From Isoetes taiwanensis (lineage: Eukaryota; Streptophyta; Lycopodiopsida; Isoetales; Isoetaceae): a stretch of DNA of 64,000 nucleotides. A program made the translations under genes and the position numbers. The stretch covers positions 36,686,826 to 36,750,825 of the forward strand of contig JAJEKV010000001.1 in assembly GCA_021234155.1 (NCBI GenBank). The letters run 5' to 3'. The notes below the pieces were generated by a model. The model did not search any database. It saw only the letters and a program-made list of their open reading frames with translations, and was not told where the DNA came from. Below, piece after piece: positions 1 to 9,595 of this stretch (position 1 is its first letter; each line of letters begins with the position of its first letter).

Positions 1-275
1 GCCTCCCGGTTAACAGGGAACATCCGAAATTGTAAGGCGTGTGTCCGCATCTAGCTATCTAGCTATGACAAAGGTGCGGTTATCCGATTTCCAATAACCG
101 CCCCAAGAACACTCGCATGATTTACCACCACCGGCGACCGCGCGATTACCTCCAACATCGGGTTTTTTTAGTCACCAAAGATATCCTAGGGATATTTTAG
201 GATATACTTAGGATATGCCAAAATCCCACATAAACAAGGGTTTGCCCCCCTAGGGGCAACCCAAAATGCGCTTTT
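1..275 (-). repeat. Copy of a dispersed palindrome-bearing repeat (reverse orientation)
   Basis: A near-perfect hairpin at 238-262 (arms GGGTTTGCCCC / GGGGCAACCC) is followed on the minus strand by a stretch containing TTTATGTGGG and GGCATATCCTAAGTATATCC. The same arrangement occurs on the plus strand at 38,713-38,910 and 62,222-62,400. The left limit is cut by the window edge. The element class is not recognised; no coding sequence is present. Confidence 0.6.
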
Positions 276-404
276 TAGTATTTCACATAAAATATAACGT
301 GCAATGTTTCATGTATATGAAAATAAGACATATAATTTTGTTATTTATCTTCATGTTGCAACACCGAAAGGGTACAAAAACTATTTACTAGTTCAAATGG
401 TATT

Positions 405-476
405 TTTTGTTTGTGTTTGTTTTTGTGTGTGTGTGTGTGTGATTTTTTTTTTCTTTTTTTTTTTGGGGGGGTATAC
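405..476. repeat. Low-complexity tract: (TG)n, poly-T, poly-G
   Basis: Simple sequence: a TGTGTGTG run followed by long T runs and a G8 run. The open frame across it gives only Val/Cys/Phe-rich peptide and is not taken as a gene. Bases 276-573 otherwise hold nothing recognisable and probably form the 3' flank of the collagen-like gene. Confidence 0.8.
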
Positions 477-573
477 TCGTGGACAATCTCTTAATCCAAT
501 AAAACATTGCCATTATACAAAGACACAAGTAGTTAAATCACAAACTTTCTCATTGACCAAAATAAAGGTAGAC

Positions 574-1191
574 TTATGTGTCTACACATTCTTGTATGTC
601 TAGATCAATGATACATTTGTTAGCAATCGGAAGAAGTTGACTAAACCAAATATTTTCTTGCCCCACTGACAACCAAGGACAAATGCATTCATATCCAACC
701 ATGTTCCGAATTGTAGAACAACACTTAGTTGATAGCCCGTCATTTAAGCCTTTGCCACAAGCCTTTGCCAAACGTCGAATGTCACAATTTCCACGAGAAT
801 ACCAAGGAGGTCCTGCTTCTCCTGGTGGCCCTGGAGGCCCTGGAGGCCCGGGTGGGCCAGGAGAGTATATAGGCTTCCCATTAGGTCCTAGAAGCCCAGG
901 GCCTCCTGCCCCCCCAGGACCTCCTGGCCCCCCAGGACCTCCTCTATGCCCAATGCTCCCTTGACCTCCAGAACCTCCAGCACCACCGGGTCCTCCTGGC
1001 TCACCTGGTAGTCCAGGGCCACCCATGCCTCCTGGACCACCTGGACCTCCAGGTTTATATTTTATGGTTGAATCATCTGGTGGAGAATCTGCTAAAGGCA
1101 CATTGGGGTATTGATGGACTTCAATGCTTTCAGAAACTCTAAGGGATAAAGATAGGAGTATGAAGAAAACTATCAGAAGAGAAGACGCCAT
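574..1191 (-). CDS. Secreted collagen-like protein with C-terminal eight-cysteine lipid-transfer-type domain
   Basis: Single-exon gene of 205 codons, stop TAA at 574-576. The start is the ATG at 1189-1191; the frame is open 10 codons further but without another ATG. Residues 1-22 (MASSLLIVFFILLSLSLRVS...) form a clear secretory signal. Residues 48-107 are 20 uninterrupted Gly-X-Y triplets, mostly GGP; after a four-residue break (IYSP) residues 112-129 add six more (GPP x4, GEA, GPP). Residues 136-202 hold eight cysteines spaced C-x8-C-x11-CC-x10-CxC-x21-C-x8-C, the prolamin/nsLTP pattern (lipid-binding, four disulfides), closest to type 2 or GPI-LTP spacing, with hydrophobic Ile inside CxC. 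There is no C-terminal GPI-like hydrophobic tail. Inference: an apoplastic protein in which the collagen-like part may trimerise or act as a spacer, and whose prolines could be substrates for plant prolyl 4-hydroxylases. Many triplets have Gly at X, which would weaken a triple helix. A TATA-like box and a short uORF precede it. Confidence 0.82.
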   Translation of the reverse strand: MASSLLIVFFILLSLSLRVSESIEVHQYPNVPLADSPPDDSTIKYKPGGPGGPGGMGGPGLPGEPGGPGGAGGSGGQGSIGHRGGPGGPGGPGGAGGPGLLGPNGKPIYSPGPPGPPGPPGPPGEAGPPWYSRGNCDIRRLAKACGKGLNDGLSTKCCSTIRNMVGYECICPWLSVGQENIWFSQLLPIANKCIIDLDIQECVDT

Positions 1192-1312
1192 GATCAAAAT
1201 AACACTTGAAACTAAAGCCAAATGCCTTAAACAATAAAGTACACTAACATAGAAGACGCCATGATGAAAATAACACTTGAAATTGAAGCCAAATGCCTTA
1301 AACGATAAAGTA
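1180..1312. repeat. Direct duplication of a 62-bp start-codon/leader segment
   Basis: Copies at 1180-1241 and 1251-1312, offset 71 bp, differ at only a few positions. The copy at 1180-1241 carries the real start codon; the other carries the uORF start. Confidence 0.85.
1227..1262 (-). other. Upstream ORF in the leader of the collagen-like gene
   Basis: ATG at 1260-1262 opens an 11-codon reading frame (MASSMLVYFIV, stop TAA at 1227-1229). Its first four codons copy those of the main protein (MASS), because the leader and start region were duplicated. If transcription starts below the TATA-like box at 1325-1334, this uORF would be translated first and could dampen the main ORF. Confidence 0.5.
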
Positions 1313-2160
1313 TAGTCCTCTACTTATTATATATGTATAGTAAAGATGCATACAATAAGAATGCTTCAACAAACAACTTCCTAAGGGAAGCTTATGAAAA
1401 TTCTAAATCTACCCACGATGTCATAATTATTAGTGCTTATTAGGACAATGTTAGGTTATATAAAACAAACATATGAGTGTACAACTTCTAAGAAAGGCTA
1501 TGTGGCGTCATATTTATCTTTTTTTAACATCTTTATCTAGATACTTGATAATAATCTTATTATATACAAGACAAGAAAGCGAGAAAAAGGGGAAATCTAA
1601 ATTTTGAACATCTAGTCGAATGTACGCAGTACAGTTCAAAAGAGGTGCATCTTTTAAATGCATATATATGATGTTGCAAGATTGTCTTTCACGGAATTTG
1701 AATTTTACAATAGAATTAAATTTTTTATTATTCATTTGAAATGGAATCAAATTGATCTCTTTTTTTTTCTTAATCTCAAGGGAAAATAGTGTGCGGGGAT
1801 CCATAAAATTGAAGAAATTACAAATCATTAGTGGCATACAAATCAATTGGAACCACAATGTGGTCCACATTTTTCAACATTGTTTGTTTTCATAGTTAGC
1901 TTGAACATTTGCACTCTAGTATTAAAGTACATTTCTTATTCTTCTTCACTACCTATATAAGGCAGATACATTTGTTCCCATTAAAAATTTGCTCCTAATA
2001 TTTCTGGGCTGAGAAGAGCCCCCAGGGTGGCCACGTCTATTTATTTGGGCTTTTCTAATATAAGAGCAGAAAAAACTATTTTTGCCACACGTGTCACAAA
2101 AACGTGCTAAAATTTCTACCACTTCCTCTGCCCCATTCCGGCGAGCTCTGCATCCCGCCA
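1313..2160. other. No recognisable gene
   Basis: AT-rich DNA between the collagen-like gene and the P450 fragment. Short open frames on the minus strand (1514-1870, 1949-2161) have no recognisable motif and are not supported as genes. Confidence 0.4.
1325..1334 (-). promoter_or_regulatory. Candidate TATA box of the collagen-like gene
   Basis: On the minus strand the sequence reads ATATATAATA. A transcription start about 30 bp downstream would fall near 1295-1300, giving a leader of about 105 nt that includes the uORF. Position and composition are the only support in this AT-rich DNA. Confidence 0.35.
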
Positions 2161-2193
2161 TAGCTCAGGTGCTGATGTAGGAGGTCGCCAAGT

Positions 2194-2470
2194 TTGAAGA
2201 AAATAAATACCAACCCATGCCGGAGCTCTGTTTTCTATGTTTTTTTGTTTTCTGTGTTTTTCTTGCAACTGGTAAGCCTTAGCAAGAAGAAACTAAGGCG
2301 ATGGCGTTTTCCACCAGGGCCTTATCCAATGCTTATAGTTGGGAATCTGCTCCAAGTCGGGCCTCTGCCCCACATAAAAATGATGGAGATGAACAAAAAA
2401 TATGGTCCCCTTTGTGTTCTTGAAAATGGGGGTAATTTCTGCCATAGTTACTGGCTATGGCGGTGGATAG
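2194..2470 (+). pseudogene. Cytochrome P450 N-terminal fragment
   Basis: The reading begins with a hydrophobic anchor (SSVFYVFLFSVFFLQLVSL), a basic stop (KKKLRRWR), and the proline hinge FPPGP followed by IVGNLLQVGPLPH and KKYGPL. That is the standard start of a plant microsomal P450. After KYGPL the frame slips near 2431; the next frame gives LKMGVISAIVT, matching the first beta strand of P450s, and then ends in a stop. The I-helix is missing, and a weak GFGGRICP-like string at about 2820-2850 cannot be taken as the heme loop. No ATG begins this frame. Only the first 90 or so residues of a roughly 500-residue family are present, so this is a dead fragment. It lies upstream of two other host-gene fragments in the same direction. 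Confidence 0.65.
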
Positions 2471-3450
2471 AAAAAATGCAGAGAAATAGATAGGAGGCAT
2501 GCAAAACAATCTTCTTAGAGGCGCAGGGCTTGAAGCTTTGGCATCTTCCGGTGAAGGGCGATTAGTTCATGGCATGTTCTATTTGTTCACGACTACAAAT
2601 TCATGGCAAATAGCTCCTCTGGATCAACTGCATGGTATACAGGATGGCGCAAAACCTATTACTGCTGCTGCTGCAAGCAATCATCGGTCTATTATGAGTT
2701 CAAAAGCGTATGAGTATGGTACAGTCGAGCACGGATCGATGACATGGCCACTATGGCAGAGCTATGGCTTTGTCCTGAAATCAGAGGTCAAAGGCTTGTG
2801 CCTTTGTTCTTGCATCGCCGGATTTGGTGGACGAATCTGCCCTTCTACACACGAATTTGGATTTGGAGCAGATTCTGTTCTGTTCTTCTTGGAGTAACCC
2901 AAGTGGTCCCAAGCTCGTTTCTGCAGTCGGATCCCATAGTCTGAGCTGGAGCACTCGTCTTGGGCATCAAAGCTTTTATCTTGGGCTGCAAAGAAGCTGA
3001 TAGAAAAGGTACTGCCTCTGCAGGTCTTGGTTTTTTATATTCCACAATGAACATAGTACCAAGTCTTAGCTCTCTATTTTTGGACAAAGACATAGCATCA
3101 GTGATCGCTTCTGTTTTTCTGACCCACATCCAGATAGAAGGCATTCCGATAGAAAGATATAACCTTCCCCAAATGAATAAAATCATAACTTCCTGGGGGC
3201 ATGGCATACAAGGTTACTCTTTATTTGTTCTGTGTTGGATCGCATGTAAATGTAAGGAGGAGCTTGATTGTAAAGTGATTCAACGGATTTTTTTTGTCTA
3301 TTTCTCGACCAATCTACGCTATGATCTCTAAAGTTTATCGCATTGTTGATATGATTTTCGCCAGCAGGTGGCCCCTAGCGCTTGCAAAGGGCAATGACTC
3401 CAAATCCGATAGCCCCAAATCCAGCTTCAAGCAGGTGGTTGTTGTTCGGG
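2471..3450. other. Unassigned sequence between gene fragments
   Basis: Several overlapping open frames exist on both strands (for example 2499-2897 plus and 2845-3207 minus). None shows a domain I recognise. The minus frame contains IWGRLYLSIGMPSIWMWV, faintly like the DUF4283 part of plant LINE ORF1, which is too weak to assign. It is probably further captured or decayed material. Confidence 0.3.
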
Positions 3451-3454
3451 GCAT

Positions 3455-3845
3455 AAATCAGGTAAAGGTTATGAAGGAATAGAGCTTTTAGATGTTTTGA
3501 TCACGTATCTTTGGAGAGTGCATGGCCTAGACTACTATGGAGTGACTGAGCTGAAAGAATCACCTAAAGGGCTTCGGCATATGCGGTCAGAAGGTAAAAT
3601 TGGAGAAACAGTGAATGCTTTAGATTGGGAGAAAAAGTTAGACTTGATCTGGGAGAACAGGTTACAAGGTCAAGACCCGTTTGAGGCTATGCTTGGGAAA
3701 GAAAAACTTGAGAGTGTTGCCAATGCTGCGCTGCACCCATTGGTATGCAATGAAAAATATGGCTGGAAGTATGGTTGCGGAATGGACCAGAATTCATTCA
3801 CAAGCGTCTCAAACTTAAGCATCTCAAACTTAAGCTCTCTATCAT
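3455..3845 (+). pseudogene. SERRATE (ARS2-type) gene fragment
   Basis: From about 3467 the frame reads GIELLDVLITYLWRVHG, LDYYG, PKGLRHMRSEGK, DWEKKLDLIWENRLQGQDP and EKYGWKYGCG. This is the conserved middle of plant SERRATE, the zinc-finger RNA-processing factor acting in pri-miRNA processing and splicing in the nucleus. After KYGWKYGCG part of the zinc-finger segment is missing and the frame shifts: the other frame carries EFIHKRLKLKH, matching the next conserved block of the family. So one internal deletion and frameshift are visible, and both termini are absent. A possible acceptor CAG lies at 3458-3460. The epimerase fragment follows within about 40 bp, an arrangement not expected for intact genes. 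Confidence 0.75.
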
Positions 3846-3878
3846 TTACCTTATATAATAACTGTAGTCCATCCTTAG

Positions 3879-4285
<407 letters not shown>

Positions 4286-4289
4286 ATAT

Positions 4290-4900
4290 TTATCCATTTG
4301 ATTCTAGTCTTTACAATTGATTTATTCTGGGAACAATGGCTTCAAATATGATGGTTCCCAATGCATCAATAATACGCCTACCTTTTGAATTCTTTATGCA
4401 GATTATTTGCAAATGGAAGATACTGCACTTGCGTAGATGTGCAACTGGCATGCCTTTTGTTGCAGTTATCTTTCCAAGATGGAAATATATAGTTTCTCTA
4501 TATGGCACTTGCATGGTGGTAATGGAATAATGGAAGTTCATAATATGACCACCTTCATGAAAATGATACTGTATTTACTTTTATATGATGTTTAGCGGCT
4601 TGCCTAACCTGAGCCGGGGCTTTTCCTAAATATAACAAGGTTTATTATTCACCATAAGCTTGCCATGTCTCATGTAACCGGGTGTGAAAGGAATTGCTGT
4701 ATCTAATGTAATTGTAATTTGATGGACCGAAACTTGTGCACTCAAACCCAAGGTAATCCTTGAAAAATCTTACCTTTAGAGTAGATTTGATGAATTATGG
4801 ATGAATGTAGTCATGACTATGTAGATTCATATTTTTGGAATGTACGACAACTGACAACTGCACAATGCTAGACTACTTTTTGAAAGAACAAGAATATATG
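4290..4900. other. No recognisable gene
   Basis: AT-rich sequence after the epimerase fragment. Short open frames on both strands show no motifs. Confidence 0.4.
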
Positions 4901-4904
4901 TTCT

Positions 4905-5061
4905 TGCACCATTCTAATTTCAGCCTTAAATTTCTGCACTAAGATCTCAATTTGCGGCAGGACATTTGCTGAAAAATCCCTCTGCACCATTCTAATTTCA
5001 GCCTTAAATTTCTGCACTAAGATCTCAATTTGCGGCATCTCAATTTGAAGAAAAATCCCTC
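4905..5061. repeat. Local tandem duplication, 78-bp period
   Basis: A 55-bp core (TGCACCATTCTAATTTCAGC...) occurs at 4905-4959 and again at 4983-5037, each followed by GAAAAATCCCTCT. The minus-strand open frame over it therefore shows the repeated peptide MPQIEILVQKFKAEIRM and is not considered a gene. Confidence 0.8.
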
Positions 5062-5318
5062 TACCGATCCAACATCCTTCTTTACCTCTGGTTTTCTTCA
5101 TATTTCTTCAAACTAACAAAACTTTTCAAAGAAGCAACTTTGTGTTAGAAAAACAGAACCATCGGCAAGACTGCCCAGCCTGCAAATAGTAAGACCCCAT
5201 AGCCAGTGTAAACCCTTGGACCAGGGTGTTAAGGGCGATAACGCCCTGGCCTGAGGGCGTTGCTGAAAAAAAAAATTGAGGGCCATGTGGCCATGGCCAA
5301 AATGCAGCCAAGGGGAAG

Positions 5319-5361
5319 AGAAACGTTCGCGGCGGCCGCTAGGCCGCCGCGATAAGTTTCT
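5319..5361. repeat. GC-rich palindrome, dispersed family copy 1
   Basis: Imperfect 43-bp hairpin: AGAAAC and CGCGGCGGCC on the left pair with GGCCGCCGCG and GTTTCT on the right, with a 4-nt loop. It is followed by TTGTA. The same structure occurs at 31,531-31,571 and 61,555-61,595. It is strikingly GC-rich for this AT-rich region. Confidence 0.8.
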
Positions 5362-5675
5362 TGTAGTTCTAATTATATCTTCTAGTCAAGTGACAAAGGA
5401 CCCCCTTCTAGCCGAAATATATAAAGTTGCTTATATGTTGCACCACTAAGAAACATGATCTACATTTTTCGAGAATATAATTGAATAGCATTGATTTTTT
5501 TGGTCCACGAAGACCAAAAAACCTATGATAGAATGAATGCATGGTCGGTACTTAATGCAAAACATTTGCTTCATTTCATGATTGATCCTTTACTGCTAGT
5601 TAAGTCTACATGAGGTTTAAAAAAGCTTTTGTCTCGCACTTTATGAGCTAAACACACCATTTCATATCGTGACGT

Positions 5676-5996
5676 AAACCACCAGGGAGTCAAAATTCTT
5701 GGATTTTGGCTTAATTGTTTAAAACAGGTAATTTTGGGTTGTAGGTTTCTGGCGGCGCCGCTTACAGCACTGCCACAAGTACATTACGTGAAAAAGTCGA
5801 TCTAACGCAAGTGCCAGATACAATCAGCTCCAAAAACTCTTCAGATCGTCAAGCGCCTCAATGGAATGACGTAGCCCCATTGCCGAAGCTCTGGAGCTCC
5901 GCCATAGCCGAGCAAGAAAGAAGGTAAAAAAAAGGTGCCGAAAAAAAAAATTAATCTTCCGCCAGGTGGCCGGAATTTTGGCTCCCTGGTGGGTTT
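5676..5996. mobile_element. Foldback/MITE-like element with 22-bp terminal inverted repeats
   Basis: The left end AAACCACCAGGGAGTCAAAA (5676-5695) is the inverse of the right end (5975-5996; read on the minus strand AAACCCACCAGGGAGCCAAA), with one indel and one mismatch. The 321-bp interior has no coding capacity. No clear target-site duplication was found, so the class is open. Confidence 0.5.
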
Positions 5997-6002
5997 ATAT
6001 GA

Positions 6003-6060
6003 GGGAGCCGCCTGGTTATCGGGGTTTCCGGCGGGAAACCCCTCGTACCAGGCAGTTCCC
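6003..6060. repeat. Long imperfect hairpin beside the foldback element
   Basis: Inner arms GGGGTTTCC/GGAAACCCC enclose a 4-nt loop. Outer arms GGGA...GCCTGGT and ACCAGGC...TCCC extend the fold over 58 bp. In addition GGCTCCC at 5980-5986 can pair with GGGAGCC at 6003-6009, linking it to the end of the neighbouring foldback element. Confidence 0.6.
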
Positions 6061-6869
6061 TAGCACATTACCCACCCTCATATGATGAATCTATTGTACT
6101 CGAGTGACCCCACCATCTAATCTATCACTCTTGGGATGGGTCCAAGTCACTAAATGAAGGATATGAATGCACTCTTTCATAGGGTCGACCTATGTACATG
6201 GTGGAAGTACATCATGACATCAAACATATACAAATATGAGGTACTAACCTAGGCTCATAATCCTTTGGAGACTAACTGGGTACGTGCCTCAAGAGATATA
6301 CAGATAGAGTTGTAAAAAAGAGTTTAGCTGACGTACTCAATGGCATTAGATATGACTTACAGAAGGTTCATTCCTAGGATTCTATAATTTCCTCAGTGCC
6401 AATGAGGTAGAAATAGGGTTGCCCCTATCCAGATAGCATGAAAGCCTCCTTCTAGATAGACTAGAGGTGAGGGGTATACCCACACTGTATTCTACTCAAT
6501 CTCATCCACCCTAGAAGGTGTCAAATCCTACCCAACCCTCTTGTATTGGTTGGCTAGTAGGTTGAGTCTATCAGTTCACTTCTAACTCCAAGGCCTCGCT
6601 ATTGGACAATCATGTCCATTCCAGCCAAGTTGTTGCTCAATGCCCATAGTCAAGCGGGCTCTTATTCATAGGCTGAAATACAATAAGTTGTAAGAAAGCA
6701 GCTACAATATGGCTTCTGATTTCTATTCCTCTTATTCCATATAGAAGTTACATACAATCTATATAATCCATCTATGACAATTTAAATAACAACGAGAATA
6801 AACTCAGTTAACACTAAAAGTAACTTAATCCTAATATGCATCAGCTAGATTAAAATATTATCTAAGAGC

Positions 6870-7000
6870 TGGCTTGAGAACACATCTAGAGAGGATCTAC
6901 GCGATATATAAGCTATGGCAGAGCATAATCACCTGTCTAAGTCGACTATGTAAAACAATGGAGTACTCAAAGTTGCCTTGACTCGAGCCTTCTCCTGAAA
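6870..7000. repeat. Direct repeat, partner at 9445-9595
   Basis: Both copies read GAACACATCTAGAGAGGATC, then TATAAGCTATGGCA, AGCATAATCAC and CTCGAGCCTTCTCCT, with many substitutions between them. They are old copies in the same orientation about 2.6 kb apart. Bases 6061-6870 upstream show no gene. Confidence 0.6.
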
Positions 7001-7014
7001 ATGCCTCCATCTCT

Positions 7015-7835
7015 CCATCTGACTCAGACCACTTGTGATGGTCAAGTGTCCGAGCGAAGGACACGGAGGTGTCATTTTGCCCCATTCCTCCTCTAGGATA
7101 TCCTATACTGTGGATGCATATATACATGTTAGCACTAGCAGCAATACATAATAACTTGCCACTACAAAGGGTGGCCCATCCATCATCAATATCGAACATC
7201 AACATAACATACATAAATGCATCATAAATAAGGGTTCTATTCTGGCTCAGACTCAAAGGGGGTGGACTGATGGTCAAGGTCTCCAGATAACAATAGACAG
7301 AGACATGAAAATGGCATTGCTTGGCATAGAACATTGGCTAGAGTAGTCCACTCCATCCGCCCTTCCTGTGCACACTTTGTATATATGCTAAAACATGTTG
7401 TAGTGTGATTGTAGCCTTCCGAAGATGTAGTTGCATGGAGTCACTCTATGGAACTAATCTAGGTTGGTCTCCCCAACTCGATGCGGCAGGTTCAGGAGAA
7501 GTCCCTTCCCCGAGAACAACGGTTCCATGGGTGGCTAGAGGATCGTGGCGACACATGTCCGTACCCAACTTAACCTCCCAAAGTCTATAGGTTGACCTCA
7601 GCTGCACCTATCGAGCCCAGGATGACCTTTTAGGATGACACCTGTGGCCCAGGGTGTGTCAGACCCATACTCGGCCCACACGTAGTGACTGACTATAATC
7701 ATAACACACTATAGGGGCCTTAATAGCCATGTTCAGCAAGGCCCTACCTCCACCTTCACATCACCATTGTGTCTCTTATCTGGAGCTCAATCATGCCAGG
7801 TGGGCTCTTGACACATGCCTCAATTATTGAGATTT
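7015..7835 (-). mobile_element. LTR family A, degraded copy
   Basis: The sequence shares GTGGCTAGAGGATCGTGGCG, GTCAGACCCATACTCGGCCC, TAGTGACTGACTAT and CCAGGTGGGCTCT with the LTR at 32,622 and, inverted, with the solo LTR at 34,905-36,466. LTR sense is minus here, by comparison with the copy that adjoins a primer-binding site. Termini are lost. Short open frames inside it are shadows. Confidence 0.65.
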
Positions 7836-8382
7836 ATAAAATTCTAGCTAGAAACATCTATAATCCTACTAGCTTTTAGGTCTCTACCTTCTCTTATCCC
7901 ATAAGCACAAGAGATGTAGCAAAGAACTACCATAAATCCATTTATAACTTCAAATTGGAAATCAATATAAGATTAATCATCCATCTAATCAAACATGGGT
8001 CAATTTTTAACTGGAAACTCAAGCGATCTATTCCTACAAATCGATGCCTTGTCTAGATCCATTATCTCACAGGTTCTCCATAATTATGCAGTCGAATAGG
8101 CTGCTCCTCCTCTTCCTAACTCCCTCAAATCAAAATTGGGAGTGAACCCTAGTTGGTAATTGGTGGTTGTTTCTAAACTAGATTAATTATTAATTAGATT
8201 AAAATAACTATCTTTTAATTAACAATTAAATGAACAAAGCTAGCCCTCCCTAAATTTAGGTTTCTCCCTAATTTCGAATTAGGATTTAGGACTAATGGAA
8301 ATGGCAAGTTTAACTTTGCCAATCGATTGTGGCGCCTAGGTTCCACTCCATGTTAATTAATATACCTAGAGTTATGTACCAC

Positions 8383-8475
8383 CTTGTTATAAGTATGGTG
8401 ACATACCCGTGACTTAGCCGTGTATTATATATTACTTGTACGTATACAAGGCATATAATGGATGGGAACGTCACA
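8383..8475. repeat. Inverted repeat partner of 10,440-10,505
   Basis: ACTTGTACGTATACAAGGCA and ATAATGGATGGGAACGTCAC here match the reverse complement of the sequence around 10,440-10,500. The two arms flank a LINE ORF1 remnant about 2 kb apart and could be decayed termini of one element or two inverted copies of a repeat. Bases 7836-8382 hold no gene. Confidence 0.5.
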
Positions 8476-8509
8476 GCTATACTCAAATGGGCTATAAAAA
8501 CATGTTGAA

Positions 8510-9129
8510 CCACTTGTGGTTTAGCATCAATCCAATCTGCAGCCTTTACTTTCTTCGATTCTTTTTTCCTGTATTCTTGTTGTGCTGGAGAAAGATCTGG
8601 ATCAATCCACATTTTTTGCCCTTTGAGCACTGAATTGTTCTGGAGCACCCTATTACGAGCCTTTCCACTTCTGAATTTTATTAAGATAGGTCTGTGATAT
8701 CCACCTGGTTTGCCAAGCCTGCTACTATACACAGTTTGTAGTTCATGCAGATGCATGACATCCTTTATGTTATGTCCTCGTCATCTTGCCCCCCAATACC
8801 ATATATCTTTAGTTTCGAGCTCGAAGCTGTTGTTCAGATTTCTCTGCTATCATGTTTTTTGTGATGCAGGTTCATCTGTTCCTTAGTAGCATTGGCTACT
8901 GATTCTGCAAGTTTAGATTGCAAATCATTAATAGTTTCTTGCAAATGAGATGTACAGACTTCTAGTATGAGTGATTGATTTCCAAATTCTGAGCTTTCAA
9001 TTCTCGATTTTGTGCAGTGACATCTTGGATTACCATCCTAAGTTTTGAAACTTCCTCCTTCAGATCCTGCCACAGGGAATAAAAATCTTTGTCCGGCTCA
9101 ATAGAGCCAGATCTTTTTTTCGGCGGCAT
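8510..9129 (-). pseudogene. L1-clade LINE ORF1 protein, frameshifted
   Basis: It begins with ATG at 9127-9129 (MPPKKRSGSIEPDKDFYSLW) followed by a heptad-rich segment (LKEEVSKLRMVIQDVTAQN). After a frameshift come LQETINDLQSKLAESVANAT and LKIYGIGGQDDEDI. The final frame gives RLGKPGGYHRPILIKFRSGK, NNSVLKGQKMWIDPDLSPAQ and QEYRKKESKKVKAAD. This order (coiled coil, RRM-like start, then Arg/Lys-rich C-terminal domain) is that of L1 ORF1 RNA-binding chaperones. Several stops and frameshifts make it non-functional. No ORF2 follows directly. Confidence 0.65.
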
Positions 9130-9169
9130 ACGAATTGAGTCAGAAAGCCTTAAGTGCTAGGTCGCAATT

Positions 9170-9440
9170 GGCCATGTTACGAGTATGTCTCTATACCATA
9201 GATGTTCTCATACATTATGCAATGACTTTCGGAATTCAATTAACATTAGATATATTAGTTAATTCATAGTTTAATGAGGGTCCTAGGCGCCATGTGGACT
9301 CGTTCTATTGGTCAATGAAACTAGGCAAGTATAGTCTACCCCAAAGCTAGTAGCCTAAAATCCTAATTGATTTAGGAAGTGAATTGAATTGAACTATTTT
9401 TTTATCATCCACGGAGACCAAATAGCTTATGGGACCCAAA
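9170..9440. repeat. Direct repeat with 10,490-10,690
   Basis: Both contain TTGGCCATGT/ATGGCCATGT, GAGTATGTCT/AAGTATGTCT, GTTCTCATACATTAT, TGAATTGAATTGAACT and CCACGGAGAC followed by AAATAGC. A third, shorter relative of the last motif is at 5503-5530. It is non-coding. Confidence 0.55.
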
Positions 9441-9444
9441 ACAT

Positions 9445-9595
9445 CTACTAGCTAGCTTGAGAACACATCTAGAGAGGATCTAAGTGACATATAAGCTATG
9501 GCAAAGCATAATCACGACTAACTCAACTATGTACAAGAATAGAGTACTCAACAGCTGCCTTGGCTCGAGCCTTCTCCTAAAAAAGCCTCTATCTG
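9445..9595. repeat. Direct repeat, partner at 6870-7000
   Basis: This is the second copy of the GAGAACACATCTAGAGAGGA repeat described at 6870-7000. Bases 9600-10,430 hold AT-rich sequence without a recognisable gene. Confidence 0.6.

Noticed and set aside
304-603. 99-codon ORF on the plus strand
   Set aside because: Produced by (TG)n, poly-T and poly-G runs; no protein-like composition.
683-964. Plus-strand ORF with GPP/GGP-rich translation opposite the collagen-like gene
   Set aside because: It is the antisense shadow of the Gly-X-Y repeats (GGN and CCN codons read alike on both strands). It lacks a signal peptide and the cysteine domain.
574-1221. Ten-codon longer N-terminus for the collagen-like protein
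   Set aside because: The longer start would be TTG; the ATG at 1189-1191 gives a textbook signal peptide.
2815-2860. P450 heme-binding loop (GFGGRICP)
   Set aside because: It lacks the full FxxGxRxCxG spacing, and neighbouring residues do not fit a P450.
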